This document shows positions 17,532-27,148 of a DNA stretch of 64,000 nucleotides, one piece after another. How positions within the stretch are numbered: the stretch's first letter is position 1; every line of letters begins with the position of its first letter. The notes beneath the pieces are model-generated. The model saw only the letters and a program-made list of their open reading frames with translations. It did not search any database and was not told the DNA's origin. The DNA lies in the NCBI GenBank assembly GCA_900539195.1, contig UQBC01000005.1, forward strand, positions 1 through 64,000, read 5' to 3'. The position numbers were made by a program, and so were the translations under genes. The stretch comes from an uncultured Oscillospiraceae bacterium (GTDB taxonomy: Bacteria; Bacillota; Clostridia; Oscillospirales; Ruminococcaceae).

Positions 17532-18842
17532 TTATTCGTTTTGTGTCGTGCTGTTTTCTGAAATATCGTTGCTGCTGTTTTCTGTCTGTGTATCGGTATT
17601 GTCGATATATCTCACATAGTCTTTAAGTTCCTGTGATATTTCCTTTTCGCCATAGATATCGGCGGTAATATGCTCGCCGAACTTCCAGAATCTCATCATC
17701 TCAGCTCTGTTGGGTATGCTATATGAATATTCAAGCTGGTCGACAAACCCATCTAGCTTTTCGTTCACATCAATATTTATTGCAGGGAGCGTTCCGGTTA
17801 TCTTTGTTCTCAGGCTCTGCATATCGTCGCTGAGAAGATATTTTGCAAATGCGTCCGCTTCTGCGGTATGCTCGCCCTTGGAATAGACAAACATCGTTCT
17901 TACGCCTGCAATCGAATATGTGTTGCTGCCGTTATCAAAGCCGGGCAACGGTACTATTCCGTAATCAATACCCGCTGCGTCAGCCTTTGTCACAAACCAC
18001 GGACCGTTTACTGTCAAAGCGGCATTACTGTTTAAAAACAGTTCGTCGCATTCATCATAACTGTAATCCGTTATATTCTTAGGAAATATATCCTGCATCT
18101 GCTTTAACAGAGTAAGTCCGTAGCTTGCTTTTGAATTGAGAAGTCCGTAGTTATCATCGAGCATAAGCCTGTTTTTATCCATGCTCATAAGCATAGATAT
18201 ATAGTATACCGTATCTGTATGGAAAACAAATCCGTATTTGCCGGGATAGAGCTTGTTGAAAGCATCGCTCCAGGTGATAAGACTTTCCCACGTTGAAGGT
18301 ATATCCTTCTCTTCAACAAATTTCTTATTATAGAAAAGAGCATATGTTTCACACGCTACGGGATATCCGTACATCACGTCATTATAAACCGTAGCCTCTC
18401 TTGCAAGCGCCAGCGCAGTTGTGTTGACAACATTGGTATCCCCTGTCGGAAGTATCAGCTGATTCTCGACAAGTTCGCCCGTCATATCGCCGGGTGCGGC
18501 AAAAACATCGGGCTTTTTTACAGAACTGTTCTCGTTGACAATTTCATTTGCAGCATCTTTAAGCTCAACGTTGACATATTCTATATGAATATTGGGATAA
18601 AGCGCATTGAAGCTCTCGCCCGCTTCTTTTATCCACTCATCGGGACCGTCCTTTGATTCCCAGACAGTGAGCGTTATATCATCTTTTGTAAGACTGTCGT
18701 CCGTTGAGTACGGCGTGGAATTGCCGTTGTAATCCGAACGTGAGGTATGTTGCGTAATTATATGGCTTTCTTCGGAACATCCGGCAATTACCGTTCCGAT
18801 CAGCACAGCAAACAGTGCGGCGGTTATTCTTCTGTATCTCAT
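17532..18842 (-). CDS. Extracellular solute-binding lipoprotein (ABC family 1)
   Basis: 436 residues. The start at 18842 follows GGAGG; upstream ATGs lack a site. The signal peptide ends at lipobox VIAGC, with the Cys as lipidation site. The mature part is family-1 carbohydrate-binding type: LTVWESKDGPDEWIKEAGESF near the start, later AALTVNGPWFVTKAD and a C-terminal helix-rich half. The usual two permease genes are absent; the next gene is the P-type ATPase. It is therefore an orphan receptor, or shares permeases encoded elsewhere. Confidence 0.88.
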   Translation of the reverse strand: MRYRRITAALFAVLIGTVIAGCSEESHIITQHTSRSDYNGNSTPYSTDDSLTKDDITLTVWESKDGPDEWIKEAGESFNALYPNIHIEYVNVELKDAANEIVNENSSVKKPDVFAAPGDMTGELVENQLILPTGDTNVVNTTALALAREATVYNDVMYGYPVACETYALFYNKKFVEEKDIPSTWESLITWSDAFNKLYPGKYGFVFHTDTVYYISMLMSMDKNRLMLDDNYGLLNSKASYGLTLLKQMQDIFPKNITDYSYDECDELFLNSNAALTVNGPWFVTKADAAGIDYGIVPLPGFDNGSNTYSIAGVRTMFVYSKGEHTAEADAFAKYLLSDDMQSLRTKITGTLPAINIDVNEKLDGFVDQLEYSYSIPNRAEMMRFWKFGEHITADIYGEKEISQELKDYVRYIDNTDTQTENSSNDISENSTTQNE

Positions 18843-18884
18843 ATTTCCTCCGATAATGAAAAGGGTCATATTTATACTGTAATA

Positions 18885-18913
18885 ATTGTACAACAACTGC
18901 CCGATTTTGTCAA
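18885..18913 (-). promoter_or_regulatory. Promoter of the lipoprotein-ATPase-rnhA unit
   Basis: On the minus strand, TTGACA, 17 bases, TACAAT. Confidence 0.75.
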
Positions 18914-18925
18914 CATCGGCAGCAC

Positions 18926-18954
18926 TTGCAAATGCCGCACAATTATGATATAAT
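18926..18954 (+). promoter_or_regulatory. Promoter of the carboxypeptidase gene
   Basis: TTGCAA, 17 bases, TATAAT, divergent from and only 12 bases away from the lipoprotein promoter's -35. Confidence 0.75.
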
Positions 18955-19044
18955 TACATTAATTACCGCAAAACGGCAACGTATTTTTGCATACCTTATA
19001 CATACCCGACAAATACTTGCGGGCACTGCCTGAAAGGAAAGAAA

Positions 19045-20763
19045 ATGAACTCTGATAAAAAATTTGAAACCAGCAGTATAGATGATATAAAAGCACTTTT
19101 TGAAAACAGAAAAGAAGAGGATATTATCCATTCCGATACATTCGGAGAAACAGAAAAACCGGTTGTCACCAAAGAGGCTGTAGAAAATGCTGTAAAAAGG
19201 TCCTCTCCGGAAAATATCAGCAAAAGAAAACGTAACCGTATGATAGCAAACGTCATGATATACAGCGGTATCGGACTGCTGATAGTCGCCTGCGCCATAC
19301 TTGTAGCGCTTATCTTTGCAGGCAATAACGGTAACAGCATCACAAACCTTGATATCATAAACGGCGATGAGATCACTCTGCGTGCAGGTCACTCTCAACA
19401 GCTTAAGATCAAGACAGAACCTGCCGGTACAGAATATGCACTGTCATATATCAGCGCCGATACGTCAATAGCGACAGTTTCACTTGAAGGTAAAGTAACC
19501 GCAGTCAAAAACGGAAAAACCGAAATAACCGTATCAAGCGGCGATCTTTCAGACACGATAACCGTTAATGTCAAAAAGGATATTATAGAATCGCTTGACG
19601 TTTCGCTTGCGGCTTTATCGCTTGACGGCGGAGAAGAACAGAAGGTCGAGGCCAAGGTCGCACCTGCCGACGCAAAGAATGTAAAGCTCAGCTGGAAGAG
19701 TGCGGACAACGAGGTCGCTTCCGTTGACAGCAACGGAACGATCAAAGGCGTAAACACCGGCGAAACGACCGTAACGGTAACAGATTCCGTAACAGGGCTT
19801 TCAAAGGATATTGCCGTCACCGTCAACGGTCTTGAGCTTCCCGAATCGATGAAATTTGAAAAGGAGAGCGTGACTCTCGAAAAGGGAGAAGTCTATAATT
19901 CCGTTCTCCGTTTCACTCCGGAGGATATTACCTACACAGGTGCCATATACTATACCAGTGACGCAACAATAGCGTCTGTCACAAATGAGGGCGTTATAAC
20001 CGCAAAGAGCGCAGGAAGCTGTGCCATAGAGGCGTATTACGAAAACGACTACCGCCTTGTGGCTACTATGGAGGTGACTGTCATAGATTCATACGTTATA
20101 ACCGATCAGACGACCGTTCCCGAAACCCCGGCACCCGAAACATCCGCTACAGAACCTGTACCGGATACCGAAACCGATCCGCCCGCTTCTTCAAAGCCTG
20201 CTCCGACGCCGGAGTATACAGGCTCGCACAAAAAGGAAGTGATAGACGGCATAACCTACTTTGACGGAGTTATGATAGCAAACAAGACATATACTTTGCC
20301 CAGAAGTTACAATCCCGGTGTACAACCGGAAGCTATGGATGCATTCTACGATATGCAGGCGGCGGCGGCTTCGGAAGGAATTTCACTGTGGATTTTATCA
20401 AGCTACCGTTCTTACGACGACCAGGAAGTAATTTACAACCGTTATGTTGCACAGGACGGCAGAGATGCCGCAGATACATATTCCTCACGACCCGGACACT
20501 CAGACCACCAGACCGGATACACCTTTGACTTAAACTCGCTTGAACAGGACTTCCAGTATGACCCTGCAGGTCAATGGCTGGAGAAGAATTGCTACAAGTA
20601 CGGCTTCATTATCCGTTACCCCAAGGGCAAGGACAGCTCAACAGGCTATATGTATGAGCCGTGGCACGTCAGATATATCGGCGTTGATCTTGCTACAAAG
20701 GTAACTGAAAGCGGACTTTCCCTTGAAGAGTATTTCGGTATAACATCACAGTATCAGGATTAA
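19045..20763 (+). CDS. D-Ala-D-Ala carboxypeptidase (VanY type) with Ig-like domains
   Basis: 572 residues. A cytoplasmic tail (~1-70) precedes one TM helix (~73-93). Three BIG2-like Ig domains follow (for example TVSLEGKVTAVKNGKTEITV). A Pro/Thr/Glu-rich linker (~355-390) comes next, then the M15B/VanY metallopeptidase. Zinc and catalytic residues are visible: SSYRSYDDQ, SRPGHSDHQTGYTFDL and EPWHVRYI. It trims the terminal D-Ala of peptidoglycan outside the cell. The cytoplasmic tail begins with SSIDDIKALFEN, similar to the N-terminus of the Wzm protein at 22194. AAAGGAAAG precedes the ATG. It is monocistronic. Confidence 0.92.
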   Translation: MNSDKKFETSSIDDIKALFENRKEEDIIHSDTFGETEKPVVTKEAVENAVKRSSPENISKRKRNRMIANVMIYSGIGLLIVACAILVALIFAGNNGNSITNLDIINGDEITLRAGHSQQLKIKTEPAGTEYALSYISADTSIATVSLEGKVTAVKNGKTEITVSSGDLSDTITVNVKKDIIESLDVSLAALSLDGGEEQKVEAKVAPADAKNVKLSWKSADNEVASVDSNGTIKGVNTGETTVTVTDSVTGLSKDIAVTVNGLELPESMKFEKESVTLEKGEVYNSVLRFTPEDITYTGAIYYTSDATIASVTNEGVITAKSAGSCAIEAYYENDYRLVATMEVTVIDSYVITDQTTVPETPAPETSATEPVPDTETDPPASSKPAPTPEYTGSHKKEVIDGITYFDGVMIANKTYTLPRSYNPGVQPEAMDAFYDMQAAAASEGISLWILSSYRSYDDQEVIYNRYVAQDGRDAADTYSSRPGHSDHQTGYTFDLNSLEQDFQYDPAGQWLEKNCYKYGFIIRYPKGKDSSTGYMYEPWHVRYIGVDLATKVTESGLSLEEYFGITSQYQD

Positions 20764-20781
20764 TAAATATTCGTATTACCA

Positions 20782-20818
20782 AAACGGCGTTCATTGCAAA
20801 TCGCAATGAACGCCGTTT
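20782..20818. terminator. Bidirectional terminator
   Basis: AAACGGCGTTCATTGC and GCAATGAACGCCGTTT form a perfect 16-bp stem between the convergent carboxypeptidase and NYN genes. Confidence 0.85.
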
Positions 20819-20829
20819 CATATTCTGTG

Positions 20830-21408
20830 TTATCCCTTCCGCATATCGCCCTTCTTATCAGACAACAGCGGCTTTATCAGCTTATATATTTCTCCTGCCC
20901 GTGTAGTTCCGTATTTCTTGACTATGCGGTTGTTGATACCGGACTTTGTAGAGAGCTCGTTTATACACTTTTCAACAAATTCACGTTCGCTGCGGTCGGC
21001 AAGCAGTTTTTCAAGCTCTGCACTGATTTTACTGTAATGCGCCGCATCTGCCGCCCTGTCAAGCGACACCGCAGAAGTAACGTTCACGCCCTTAGCCTGC
21101 CAGAACTTTGACACCAGCTCAAACGCCTTGTCGTTTGAAATCAAACAATATGCCGCCTCAGGCTTTTCTCTCAGCATATAGCCGAGATATGATACAAGCT
21201 GAAAATCAAGTGCGTTCTTCATACCGACCTGCGCCTCAACATAATATATCTTAGCACGGCTCTCTGTGATCTTCTTGTGCATATTGAAAGTCAGCACACC
21301 TGCGTGCTCACTGTAAAAAATGTAGCATTCGTCATTGCGTTCAAGCTTTTCTATCCCTTTCAGCCCGTCCGAATGCACATTTTCAAAATCTATGAGATAT
21401 ATAGCCAT
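20830..21408 (-). CDS. NYN-domain (PIN-like) protein
   Basis: 192 residues from the ATG at 21408, preceded by GAGAGG. The N-terminus MAIYLIDFENVHSDGLKGI and the later acidic residues in NALDFQLVSYLG and LISNDKAFELV form the PIN/NYN metal site. Such proteins are predicted RNases. A C-terminal helical region (~125-190) is probably a separate module. It is the last gene of the glycan cluster, 15 bases after the ABC ATPase, although its link to glycan export is unclear. Confidence 0.82.
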   Translation of the reverse strand: MAIYLIDFENVHSDGLKGIEKLERNDECYIFYSEHAGVLTFNMHKKITESRAKIYYVEAQVGMKNALDFQLVSYLGYMLREKPEAAYCLISNDKAFELVSKFWQAKGVNVTSAVSLDRAADAAHYSKISAELEKLLADRSEREFVEKCINELSTKSGINNRIVKKYGTTRAGEIYKLIKPLLSDKKGDMRKG

Positions 21409-21423
21409 ATTACCTCTCAGCAA

Positions 21424-22179
21424 TTACTGTATCTTCTGCATATTCGTGACAGTCTGAATGTATCTTTCGTACTTATCACAGACTGTATTAACATCGCCGA
21501 ACGCAATCTGCTTGCCTTTGTCAAGCCACAGCACCTTGTTACACAGTCTTCTTACCTGCGGAAGCGAATGCGAAACAAAAAGCGTACAGCAGCCGTTCTT
21601 GATTATATTCATCATAGTTGCCTCGCTCTTCGCCCTGAATGCCGCATCGCCGACAGAAAGCACCTCGTCAAGTATAAGTATCTCAGGCTCCATAAGGCAG
21701 GATATTGCAAAAGCAAGTCGTGACTTCATACCCGAGGATAACTGCTTGAAGGCTCTGTTCTCAAATTCGGTCAGTTCTGCATATTCGAGTATTTCCTTGT
21801 ATTTTTCTGTAACAAATTCTTTGGTGTATCCGAGCATTGCTCCTCTGAGATATATATTTTCATTGAGCGTAAGGTCGCCGTCAAATCCCGAGCCAAGCTC
21901 AAGCAGCGCCGCGATCTTTCCGTTTACCGTTACACTTCCTTTTGCAGGCTTCATTATACCGGATATTACTTTCAGAAGTGTAGATTTACCGGCGCCGTTA
22001 GTTCCGATTATTCCGAGAAAATCTCCTTCTTCCAGGCTGAATGACACATTGTCTACTGCCGTGAAATGTTCGGTCTTTATCTCTCTCTTTACTTTTTTTA
22101 TAAGATACTCTTTAAGACCTATCTCCCTGAAGTTGCTCACCGTATATTGCACCGTTACATTTTTAACATCAATAACCAT
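21424..22179 (-). CDS. Polysaccharide ABC exporter, ATP-binding protein (Wzt/TagH type)
   Basis: 251 residues. Walker A is GTNGAGKST, signature LSSGMKSRLAF, Walker B ILILDEVLSVGD. The LSSGMKSRL signature and the insertion before Walker A (NFREIGLKEYLIKK) are typical of exporters of O-antigen, teichoic acid or capsule. There is no C-terminal glycan-binding domain, so it is the TagH-like short form. It forms the exporter with the permease encoded 14 bases upstream. Confidence 0.93.
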   Translation of the reverse strand: MVIDVKNVTVQYTVSNFREIGLKEYLIKKVKREIKTEHFTAVDNVSFSLEEGDFLGIIGTNGAGKSTLLKVISGIMKPAKGSVTVNGKIAALLELGSGFDGDLTLNENIYLRGAMLGYTKEFVTEKYKEILEYAELTEFENRAFKQLSSGMKSRLAFAISCLMEPEILILDEVLSVGDAAFRAKSEATMMNIIKNGCCTLFVSHSLPQVRRLCNKVLWLDKGKQIAFGDVNTVCDKYERYIQTVTNMQKIQ

Positions 22180-22193
22180 CTGTAACCCTCATA

Positions 22194-23579
22194 TCAATAG
22201 TAATAAACAAATTTCTGCTCTGTTTTTCTGTGTACGAAATAGCCGATTGCAAGCATACCGAATGCAAAGGCAAGGCATATTATGCGATTGGTAAAATCAG
22301 GTACCGTAGCATAGATAACCAGCTGTCTGATATAGGTTATAAAATGATAAATCGGGTTTATATCGAATACAAAACGCAGATTTTCCGGGAAACGGTCAAT
22401 TTCGTAGAAAATAGCAGACATATACATCAGAAGCATAGTAAAAATCTGATAAAGATACTGCATATCCCTGAAGAACACGAACAGAGAAGACAGAATATAG
22501 CTCATTCCGATATTGAAAATAATAAGGCACAGTATCGGGAATATCATCATCAGAAGGTGAATGCCGAAGCTCACATGACAAAACACCATAAACCCGAAAT
22601 ATATAACAAGCGTCAGCAGAAAGTTGAATATCGCCGCAGAGTTTGACGACAGGACAAACAACGATTTCGGAACATTCACTTTTGACAATATACCGCCGTT
22701 TGAGTACATCGAAAACATACCGGCAGTCGTCGCATTGGTGAAAAAGTTGTACATAAGCGTACCGCTGAGAAGATATATTACAAACTGTGTGTCATGCCTG
22801 CGGAAAATATAGCCGAATACGAAATACTGAACCAGAAACGTCACAAACGGAGAAATTACGCTCCATAGCACGCCGAGCAAAGTCCTCTTGTATTTCTTCT
22901 TGAAATCTCTTTTGGTAAGCTCCTCGAAAAGGAATCTGTACTGTTTTATCTTTTCGGTAAAAGACATATTGGCTGAAGTATTTATCGAAACGTTGATTTT
23001 ATCTTTTTTGCGGTTATTGTTTTTCGCTTTTTTGTTTCCGCCTGTATGTGCCGTTATTTTATCAGGCTCAGAATCCGCTTTTGCCGCTGAATGTTTGGAG
23101 GTATTTTTATTCGGCCTGGCTTTTGAACGAGTATTGACAGTATGATTTGACGAAGAATCAGCAGCCTGCTTTGCCTTTGGCTGAGCCGTTTTTTCTTCCT
23201 CAAAATCCGACAAGCGTTTGTACGCAGTTTTGCTCTTATCGGTTTGCCCGTTTTTTACCGATGTTTGGCTTTCCGGCTTTTTTTCGGTATTATGAGGCTT
23301 GTATTTATCACCGATATCCGCTTTCATATGCTTTATGCTTTGCTTAGGAATTTCTTTTGTATCGGTGCTCTTCTGACTAGTCCGATTAGCCGCTTCAGCT
23401 TTCTTCTTCTCGTCTATCGAACGAAGGATCATTGTAGCACCGGGATTTTTACCTGAAGTCGCAGGCGTAGCATTTGTTTCTTTCCCGTTTTTTTCGTTAT
23501 TGACGTTTTTCTTCTTATCGTCATCAAATTCAGCAAGTATATCATCAATATCAAATTTATCGTTCAAATTTAATTTCAA
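22194..23579 (-). CDS. Polysaccharide ABC exporter permease (Wzm/TagG type) with long disordered N-terminus
   Basis: 461 residues. The last ~255 are an ABC-2 permease: the YRFLFEELTKRDFKKKYKRT cytoplasmic helix, six hydrophobic segments, and a family-like NPIYHFITYIRQ. The first ~205 residues are unusual: Lys/Asn/Thr/Ser-rich, low complexity, with no hydrophobic segment. They open with DKFDIDDILAEFDDD. TagG/Wzm permeases are normally ~260-280 residues, so the N-terminal extension is an addition. An internal promoter lies 58-86 bases upstream. Confidence 0.9.
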   Translation of the reverse strand: MKLNLNDKFDIDDILAEFDDDKKKNVNNEKNGKETNATPATSGKNPGATMILRSIDEKKKAEAANRTSQKSTDTKEIPKQSIKHMKADIGDKYKPHNTEKKPESQTSVKNGQTDKSKTAYKRLSDFEEEKTAQPKAKQAADSSSNHTVNTRSKARPNKNTSKHSAAKADSEPDKITAHTGGNKKAKNNNRKKDKINVSINTSANMSFTEKIKQYRFLFEELTKRDFKKKYKRTLLGVLWSVISPFVTFLVQYFVFGYIFRRHDTQFVIYLLSGTLMYNFFTNATTAGMFSMYSNGGILSKVNVPKSLFVLSSNSAAIFNFLLTLVIYFGFMVFCHVSFGIHLLMMIFPILCLIIFNIGMSYILSSLFVFFRDMQYLYQIFTMLLMYMSAIFYEIDRFPENLRFVFDINPIYHFITYIRQLVIYATVPDFTNRIICLAFAFGMLAIGYFVHRKTEQKFVYYY

Positions 23580-23636
23580 CTCCCTAAATAATTTATCAGA
23601 TTAACATAGTTATTGGCAATTCAGAAATATCACTTT

Positions 23637-23665
23637 ATTTTACCACATTTCAAATCATATTACAA
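23637..23665 (-). promoter_or_regulatory. Internal promoter before the permease gene
   Basis: On the minus strand, TTGTAA, 17 bases, TAAAAT, in the 168-base gap between the GT2 and permease genes. The exporter pair and NYN gene could be expressed apart from the transferases. Confidence 0.6.
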
Positions 23666-23747
23666 TGTGCAATTGCTACAAAGAAAAAATATAGCAGTAA
23701 AGTCGGTTGGGCAAAATGCGTCAATATTTTCTATTTGTTTACAGGTT

Positions 23748-24539
23748 TCAGAGTTTCTTTGTTTTTTCTTTAATTTTGATTATAGCTTTATTTGGGATAA
23801 TACCAAGTATCAAAGGTTTAATTGCATAAAAAAAGCCTCTGGGCATCAAACCGAGTTTTTTAAAGCCATCCATGCGCACTTTGTATTCATCGTATCGCAT
23901 TGAGCCGGATACGCCTCTTGTTGCTTTGTCATAATGAAAGCGATACAGCTTTTCGCTCAGATTAGCCGATTTGTAACCGTAAGAGCACAGACGCATAAAA
24001 AGGTCGTAATCCTCATATTTGTAATTGTTACCCAGCTTTCTGTATTTATGGCGTTTAAGCACCATGCTTCTGAACATTACGCTTCCGTGAATAAACGGAG
24101 AATTAAAAAGAAAACTGTTTTTATCTATACTTTCCGGCATTATCCATTCGCCGTAAACACCGTCTGTTTCGGAGTAAAGTTCACACGCAGTACCTACAAA
24201 GTCTATATCTGGATTTTTTTCAAGGTAATCCGATTCTTTTTCAAAACGTCCGTCCAGGCTTAAATCATCATCGTCCTGCCTTGCTATATACTTGCCTGTC
24301 GCAGCTTCTATGCAGGCGTTGAGTGCCATTGCCAGCCCACGGTTTTCAGTGAATGTAATAATTTTCAGCCTATTGTCCGGAATGCCTTCCAACACCTTAT
24401 CAGTACCGTTATCAGAGCCGTCGTTGCATATTATAAGCTCAATATCGCTTACGGATTGAGTAAGAACAGATTCCACAGCGGCTTTAAGTTTTTCGGGATC
24501 GCTGTTATACACACCCATTATCACGGAAATCAACGGCAT
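23748..24539 (-). CDS. Glycosyltransferase family 2
   Basis: 263 residues from the ATG at 24539, preceded by AGAGGAAA. The GT-A fold signatures are ISVIMGVYNSDPEKLKAAVES and the nucleotide-metal site YIARQDDDDLSLDGR. It transfers a sugar from a nucleotide donor to a growing surface glycan; donor and acceptor are unknown. It overlaps the end of the upstream gene by ten bases. Confidence 0.92.
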   Translation of the reverse strand: MPLISVIMGVYNSDPEKLKAAVESVLTQSVSDIELIICNDGSDNGTDKVLEGIPDNRLKIITFTENRGLAMALNACIEAATGKYIARQDDDDLSLDGRFEKESDYLEKNPDIDFVGTACELYSETDGVYGEWIMPESIDKNSFLFNSPFIHGSVMFRSMVLKRHKYRKLGNNYKYEDYDLFMRLCSYGYKSANLSEKLYRFHYDKATRGVSGSMRYDEYKVRMDGFKKLGLMPRGFFYAIKPLILGIIPNKAIIKIKEKTKKL

Positions 24540-25864
24540 AGTTTCCTCTTTTCTCTGAGCAACCTCAGTTTTTCCCATAGTCTGACGCTGATCCGGTAAA
24601 CCCACGCAGGCTTACAGGCACTAAAAATCACACTTCCGTAAAGCCAGAACATTCCCTTGTCCGGATATATGCTCTGACCTTTTCTTTTTCTCAATATTCT
24701 TTTCAGAAAAAGAACATTTCTTATGCTTTTTCCGCTGTCACACGCCAATGGTTGTACCGTTATTTCGGTAGCGTCGTCGCAGAACGGAAACGCACCGAAT
24801 ATCTCAGCCTCTTCCCTGTCAGGCTTATACATCAGCGCTTTCAGAAGCCTTGCCGAAAGCTTTTTAAGTTCTTTCACGGAAATATCAACCGGGTTTTCGC
24901 AGGCATATCCCGCAAACTTCACTGCAACATCCGTCTGGATCGATGCGGCTTCGACTATAAAGCTGTTCGCTTCAGCCATTATCGGCTGTATGCCGTTATC
25001 CGTGATACTGTAGCCTGTTGTCATTCCGTGAGGTGCAGAGCAGAAGCATTCAAAAAGATTATTGCAGAACGTCGGCACATACTTATGAGCGTCTGAAATA
25101 TCAAACAGAAACGAATTGTATTTATCATTCTTTTCTCTGTATAATCCGAAATAATATCCGGTTATCCTGTCTGTGTCTGTTTTATCCTTGATAAGCTCCG
25201 TCAGCGTTTTCTGCACAGAGCCAAGCCACCCGCTGTCGACAAGCGCAATTTTTCCATCCTCAAACAGACCGTTCCTGTTGAAATATTCAATGATATTTTT
25301 ATAATTGTTCTCAGAGCGATTTTTTATATCCGAAAATAATTCTTTGTCATTTTTCAGAAGAGCACAGAAATCATTATATTCGGCGTCATTTAATATCTTT
25401 TTTTCATCATCGGTAAATCCGATTTTTCGGTAAACCTCTACACGTTGACATTCTTCAAGTCCCGTTCTTTTGAGTGTGTTTTCTGCACTCTGTACAGCAC
25501 AGTGACCGAAAAAACCTGCATTTTCAAAAGCCTGCACCGAATTGCATTTATAATATAACGCATTTCTCAGCGCATAGCGTGAAACATAAAGATAATGCGT
25601 ATCAATATCGAGCTCTCGCTTTTTTATTATCACATCTGCAATGCTTTTCAGTATATATCCGTCACGGGCAAGAAAATATATTCGCTGAATTCCCAGCTTT
25701 ACGGCGCTTTCTATAACATAGCCGACATAGCAAAACAGCACAGGTGCTGTGACATATGCCGTTGCCTGTGCTAATTTACCTTCACTTTTCATTGCGGTTT
25801 TATCTGCCGCCGCAAGCAGCCCGGGACAATCGCCGAGTATATTTTTATACTTTTTTATCTTCAC
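24530..25864 (-). CDS. COG5610-like HAD-superfamily protein of glycan clusters
   Basis: About 444 residues. PVLFCYVGYVIESAVKLG and IYFLARDGYILKSIAD match a predicted HAD-like hydrolase family (COG5610) often found beside glycosyltransferases; DSGWLGSVQKTL is another conserved piece. The biochemical role is not known. The start is uncertain: I favour GTG at 25864, which overlaps the GT4 gene by 20 bases. The frame is open to 25948, deep inside that gene. No strong SD is visible, so coupling to GT4 is likely. Confidence 0.75.
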   Translation of the reverse strand: MKIKKYKNILGDCPGLLAAADKTAMKSEGKLAQATAYVTAPVLFCYVGYVIESAVKLGIQRIYFLARDGYILKSIADVIIKKRELDIDTHYLYVSRYALRNALYYKCNSVQAFENAGFFGHCAVQSAENTLKRTGLEECQRVEVYRKIGFTDDEKKILNDAEYNDFCALLKNDKELFSDIKNRSENNYKNIIEYFNRNGLFEDGKIALVDSGWLGSVQKTLTELIKDKTDTDRITGYYFGLYREKNDKYNSFLFDISDAHKYVPTFCNNLFECFCSAPHGMTTGYSITDNGIQPIMAEANSFIVEAASIQTDVAVKFAGYACENPVDISVKELKKLSARLLKALMYKPDREEAEIFGAFPFCDDATEITVQPLACDSGKSIRNVLFLKRILRKRKGQSIYPDKGMFWLYGSVIFSACKPAWVYRISVRLWEKLRLLREKRKLCR

Positions 25865-27026
25865 CTGATAACACTTCCGTTTTACTGTCCGCAGGAATAT
25901 CAATATAACTGCGATATATATCCGCCATACAGTCCAAAGCATTCTCAAGACTGTATTTTTCTGCCGTGCGGTATCCGTTTTCTCCGAGTTTTCTGCAAAG
26001 CTCCGTATCAGAACTTAAAAGCTGTACTGCGTTTATGAACTGTGAGATATTGTTATACTCACATACAATTGCATTTTCAGCGTTTACAGCATATTCCTTT
26101 GTTCCCCTGTTGTCTGAAACGATAAGCGGCAGACCCACTGCCATAGCTTCGATTGCCGCAAGTCCCAGGCCTTCACGGCGGCTCGGGAATATGAATGCGT
26201 CTGCTCCGTGAAGAAGTTCCTTGGCGTCATATCGGTAACCTGCGAATATTATCCTGTCCTCACAGCCGAGCTCTTTTACAAGTGATCTGCACTTGTCCAT
26301 ATTTTTACCTGTACCGCATATCAGCATATACACGCCTTTATTGGCGGCGACTGCGGTTATCGAGCACTCTACATTCTTATTTTCATTTATTTCCGAATTT
26401 GACATTACAAGAAAAGCGTCGGTTGGTATTCCGAACTCTTTGCGAATACTCTCTTTTGTGCGGGAAGAATTTCTCACACGACTTAAGTCAATTCCGATAC
26501 CGGGTATTTTATAGGCGTCGCATTTTTTGTTACGGCACATTTTCTTTGCCGCCAGATAGTCTTCCTCATTTATCGTAATTATTCCGTCAGTATACCTTAT
26601 AAGCGCCTTCTCTGCGGCATAGTAAAGCCTGCTTATCTTTGGAGCGCCTTTATAGAAATGGAACCCATGCGCCGTATACAGTACTGTTGTGCCTTGCTTT
26701 TTCCTTGCCGTCCTGAACGCATAGCGTGCAATTGCCGCCGCAACCGGTGTATGACAATGAACAAGCTCATACTCGTTTTCTTCTATCAGCTTGCGCAATT
26801 CCTTATACGAGCGATAGTTCTGCGTCGCAAAAGGAGAACGATAAAAAGGCACTATGTAGTATTTATCACAATACGGAACATTTTTAGGTTCATCCGGTTC
26901 AAAGTCATCTCCGGCACAGACATGGACTTTATATCCGTGATCTTTAAACCATTTCATATACGGCAAATGGAACTGAAGAATATGCTTTTTAGTCACCGAT
27001 GCAACAAACAGCACGGTTTTACTCAT
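25845..27026 (-). CDS. Glycosyltransferase family 4
   Basis: 393 residues from the ATG at 27026, preceded by AAGGGGG. It is a GT-B retaining transferase: the N-terminal Rossmann domain has VHCHTPVAAAIARYA and YTAHGFHFY; the donor-binding site is FPSRREGLGLAAIEAM. It is close to CapM/EpsD-like transferases using UDP-N-acetyl sugars, though the sugar is not determined. It is the first gene of the glycan cluster. Confidence 0.92.
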   Translation of the reverse strand: MSKTVLFVASVTKKHILQFHLPYMKWFKDHGYKVHVCAGDDFEPDEPKNVPYCDKYYIVPFYRSPFATQNYRSYKELRKLIEENEYELVHCHTPVAAAIARYAFRTARKKQGTTVLYTAHGFHFYKGAPKISRLYYAAEKALIRYTDGIITINEEDYLAAKKMCRNKKCDAYKIPGIGIDLSRVRNSSRTKESIRKEFGIPTDAFLVMSNSEINENKNVECSITAVAANKGVYMLICGTGKNMDKCRSLVKELGCEDRIIFAGYRYDAKELLHGADAFIFPSRREGLGLAAIEAMAVGLPLIVSDNRGTKEYAVNAENAIVCEYNNISQFINAVQLLSSDTELCRKLGENGYRTAEKYSLENALDCMADIYRSYIDIPADSKTEVLSGEDKKV

Positions 27027-27082
27027 ATACACAGCCCCCTTTTGCAAATCGTATACTTCAATCAATTATACATACTATTTTG

Positions 27083-27111
27083 ATTTTACTATATTGACGT
27101 GAAAAAGTCAA
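27083..27111 (-). promoter_or_regulatory. Promoter of the glycan cluster
   Basis: On the minus strand, TTGACT, 17 bases, TAAAAT, 57 bases before the GT4 start. Confidence 0.75.
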
Positions 27112-27148
27112 TACAAAACGGGCAAAGAGGGGAATTTTTTCTAAAATA

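Noticed and set aside
21458..22294. 278-residue plus-strand frame opposite the ABC ATPase
   Set aside because: Ser/Leu-rich shadow; the minus strand carries Walker A, signature and Walker B motifs in order.
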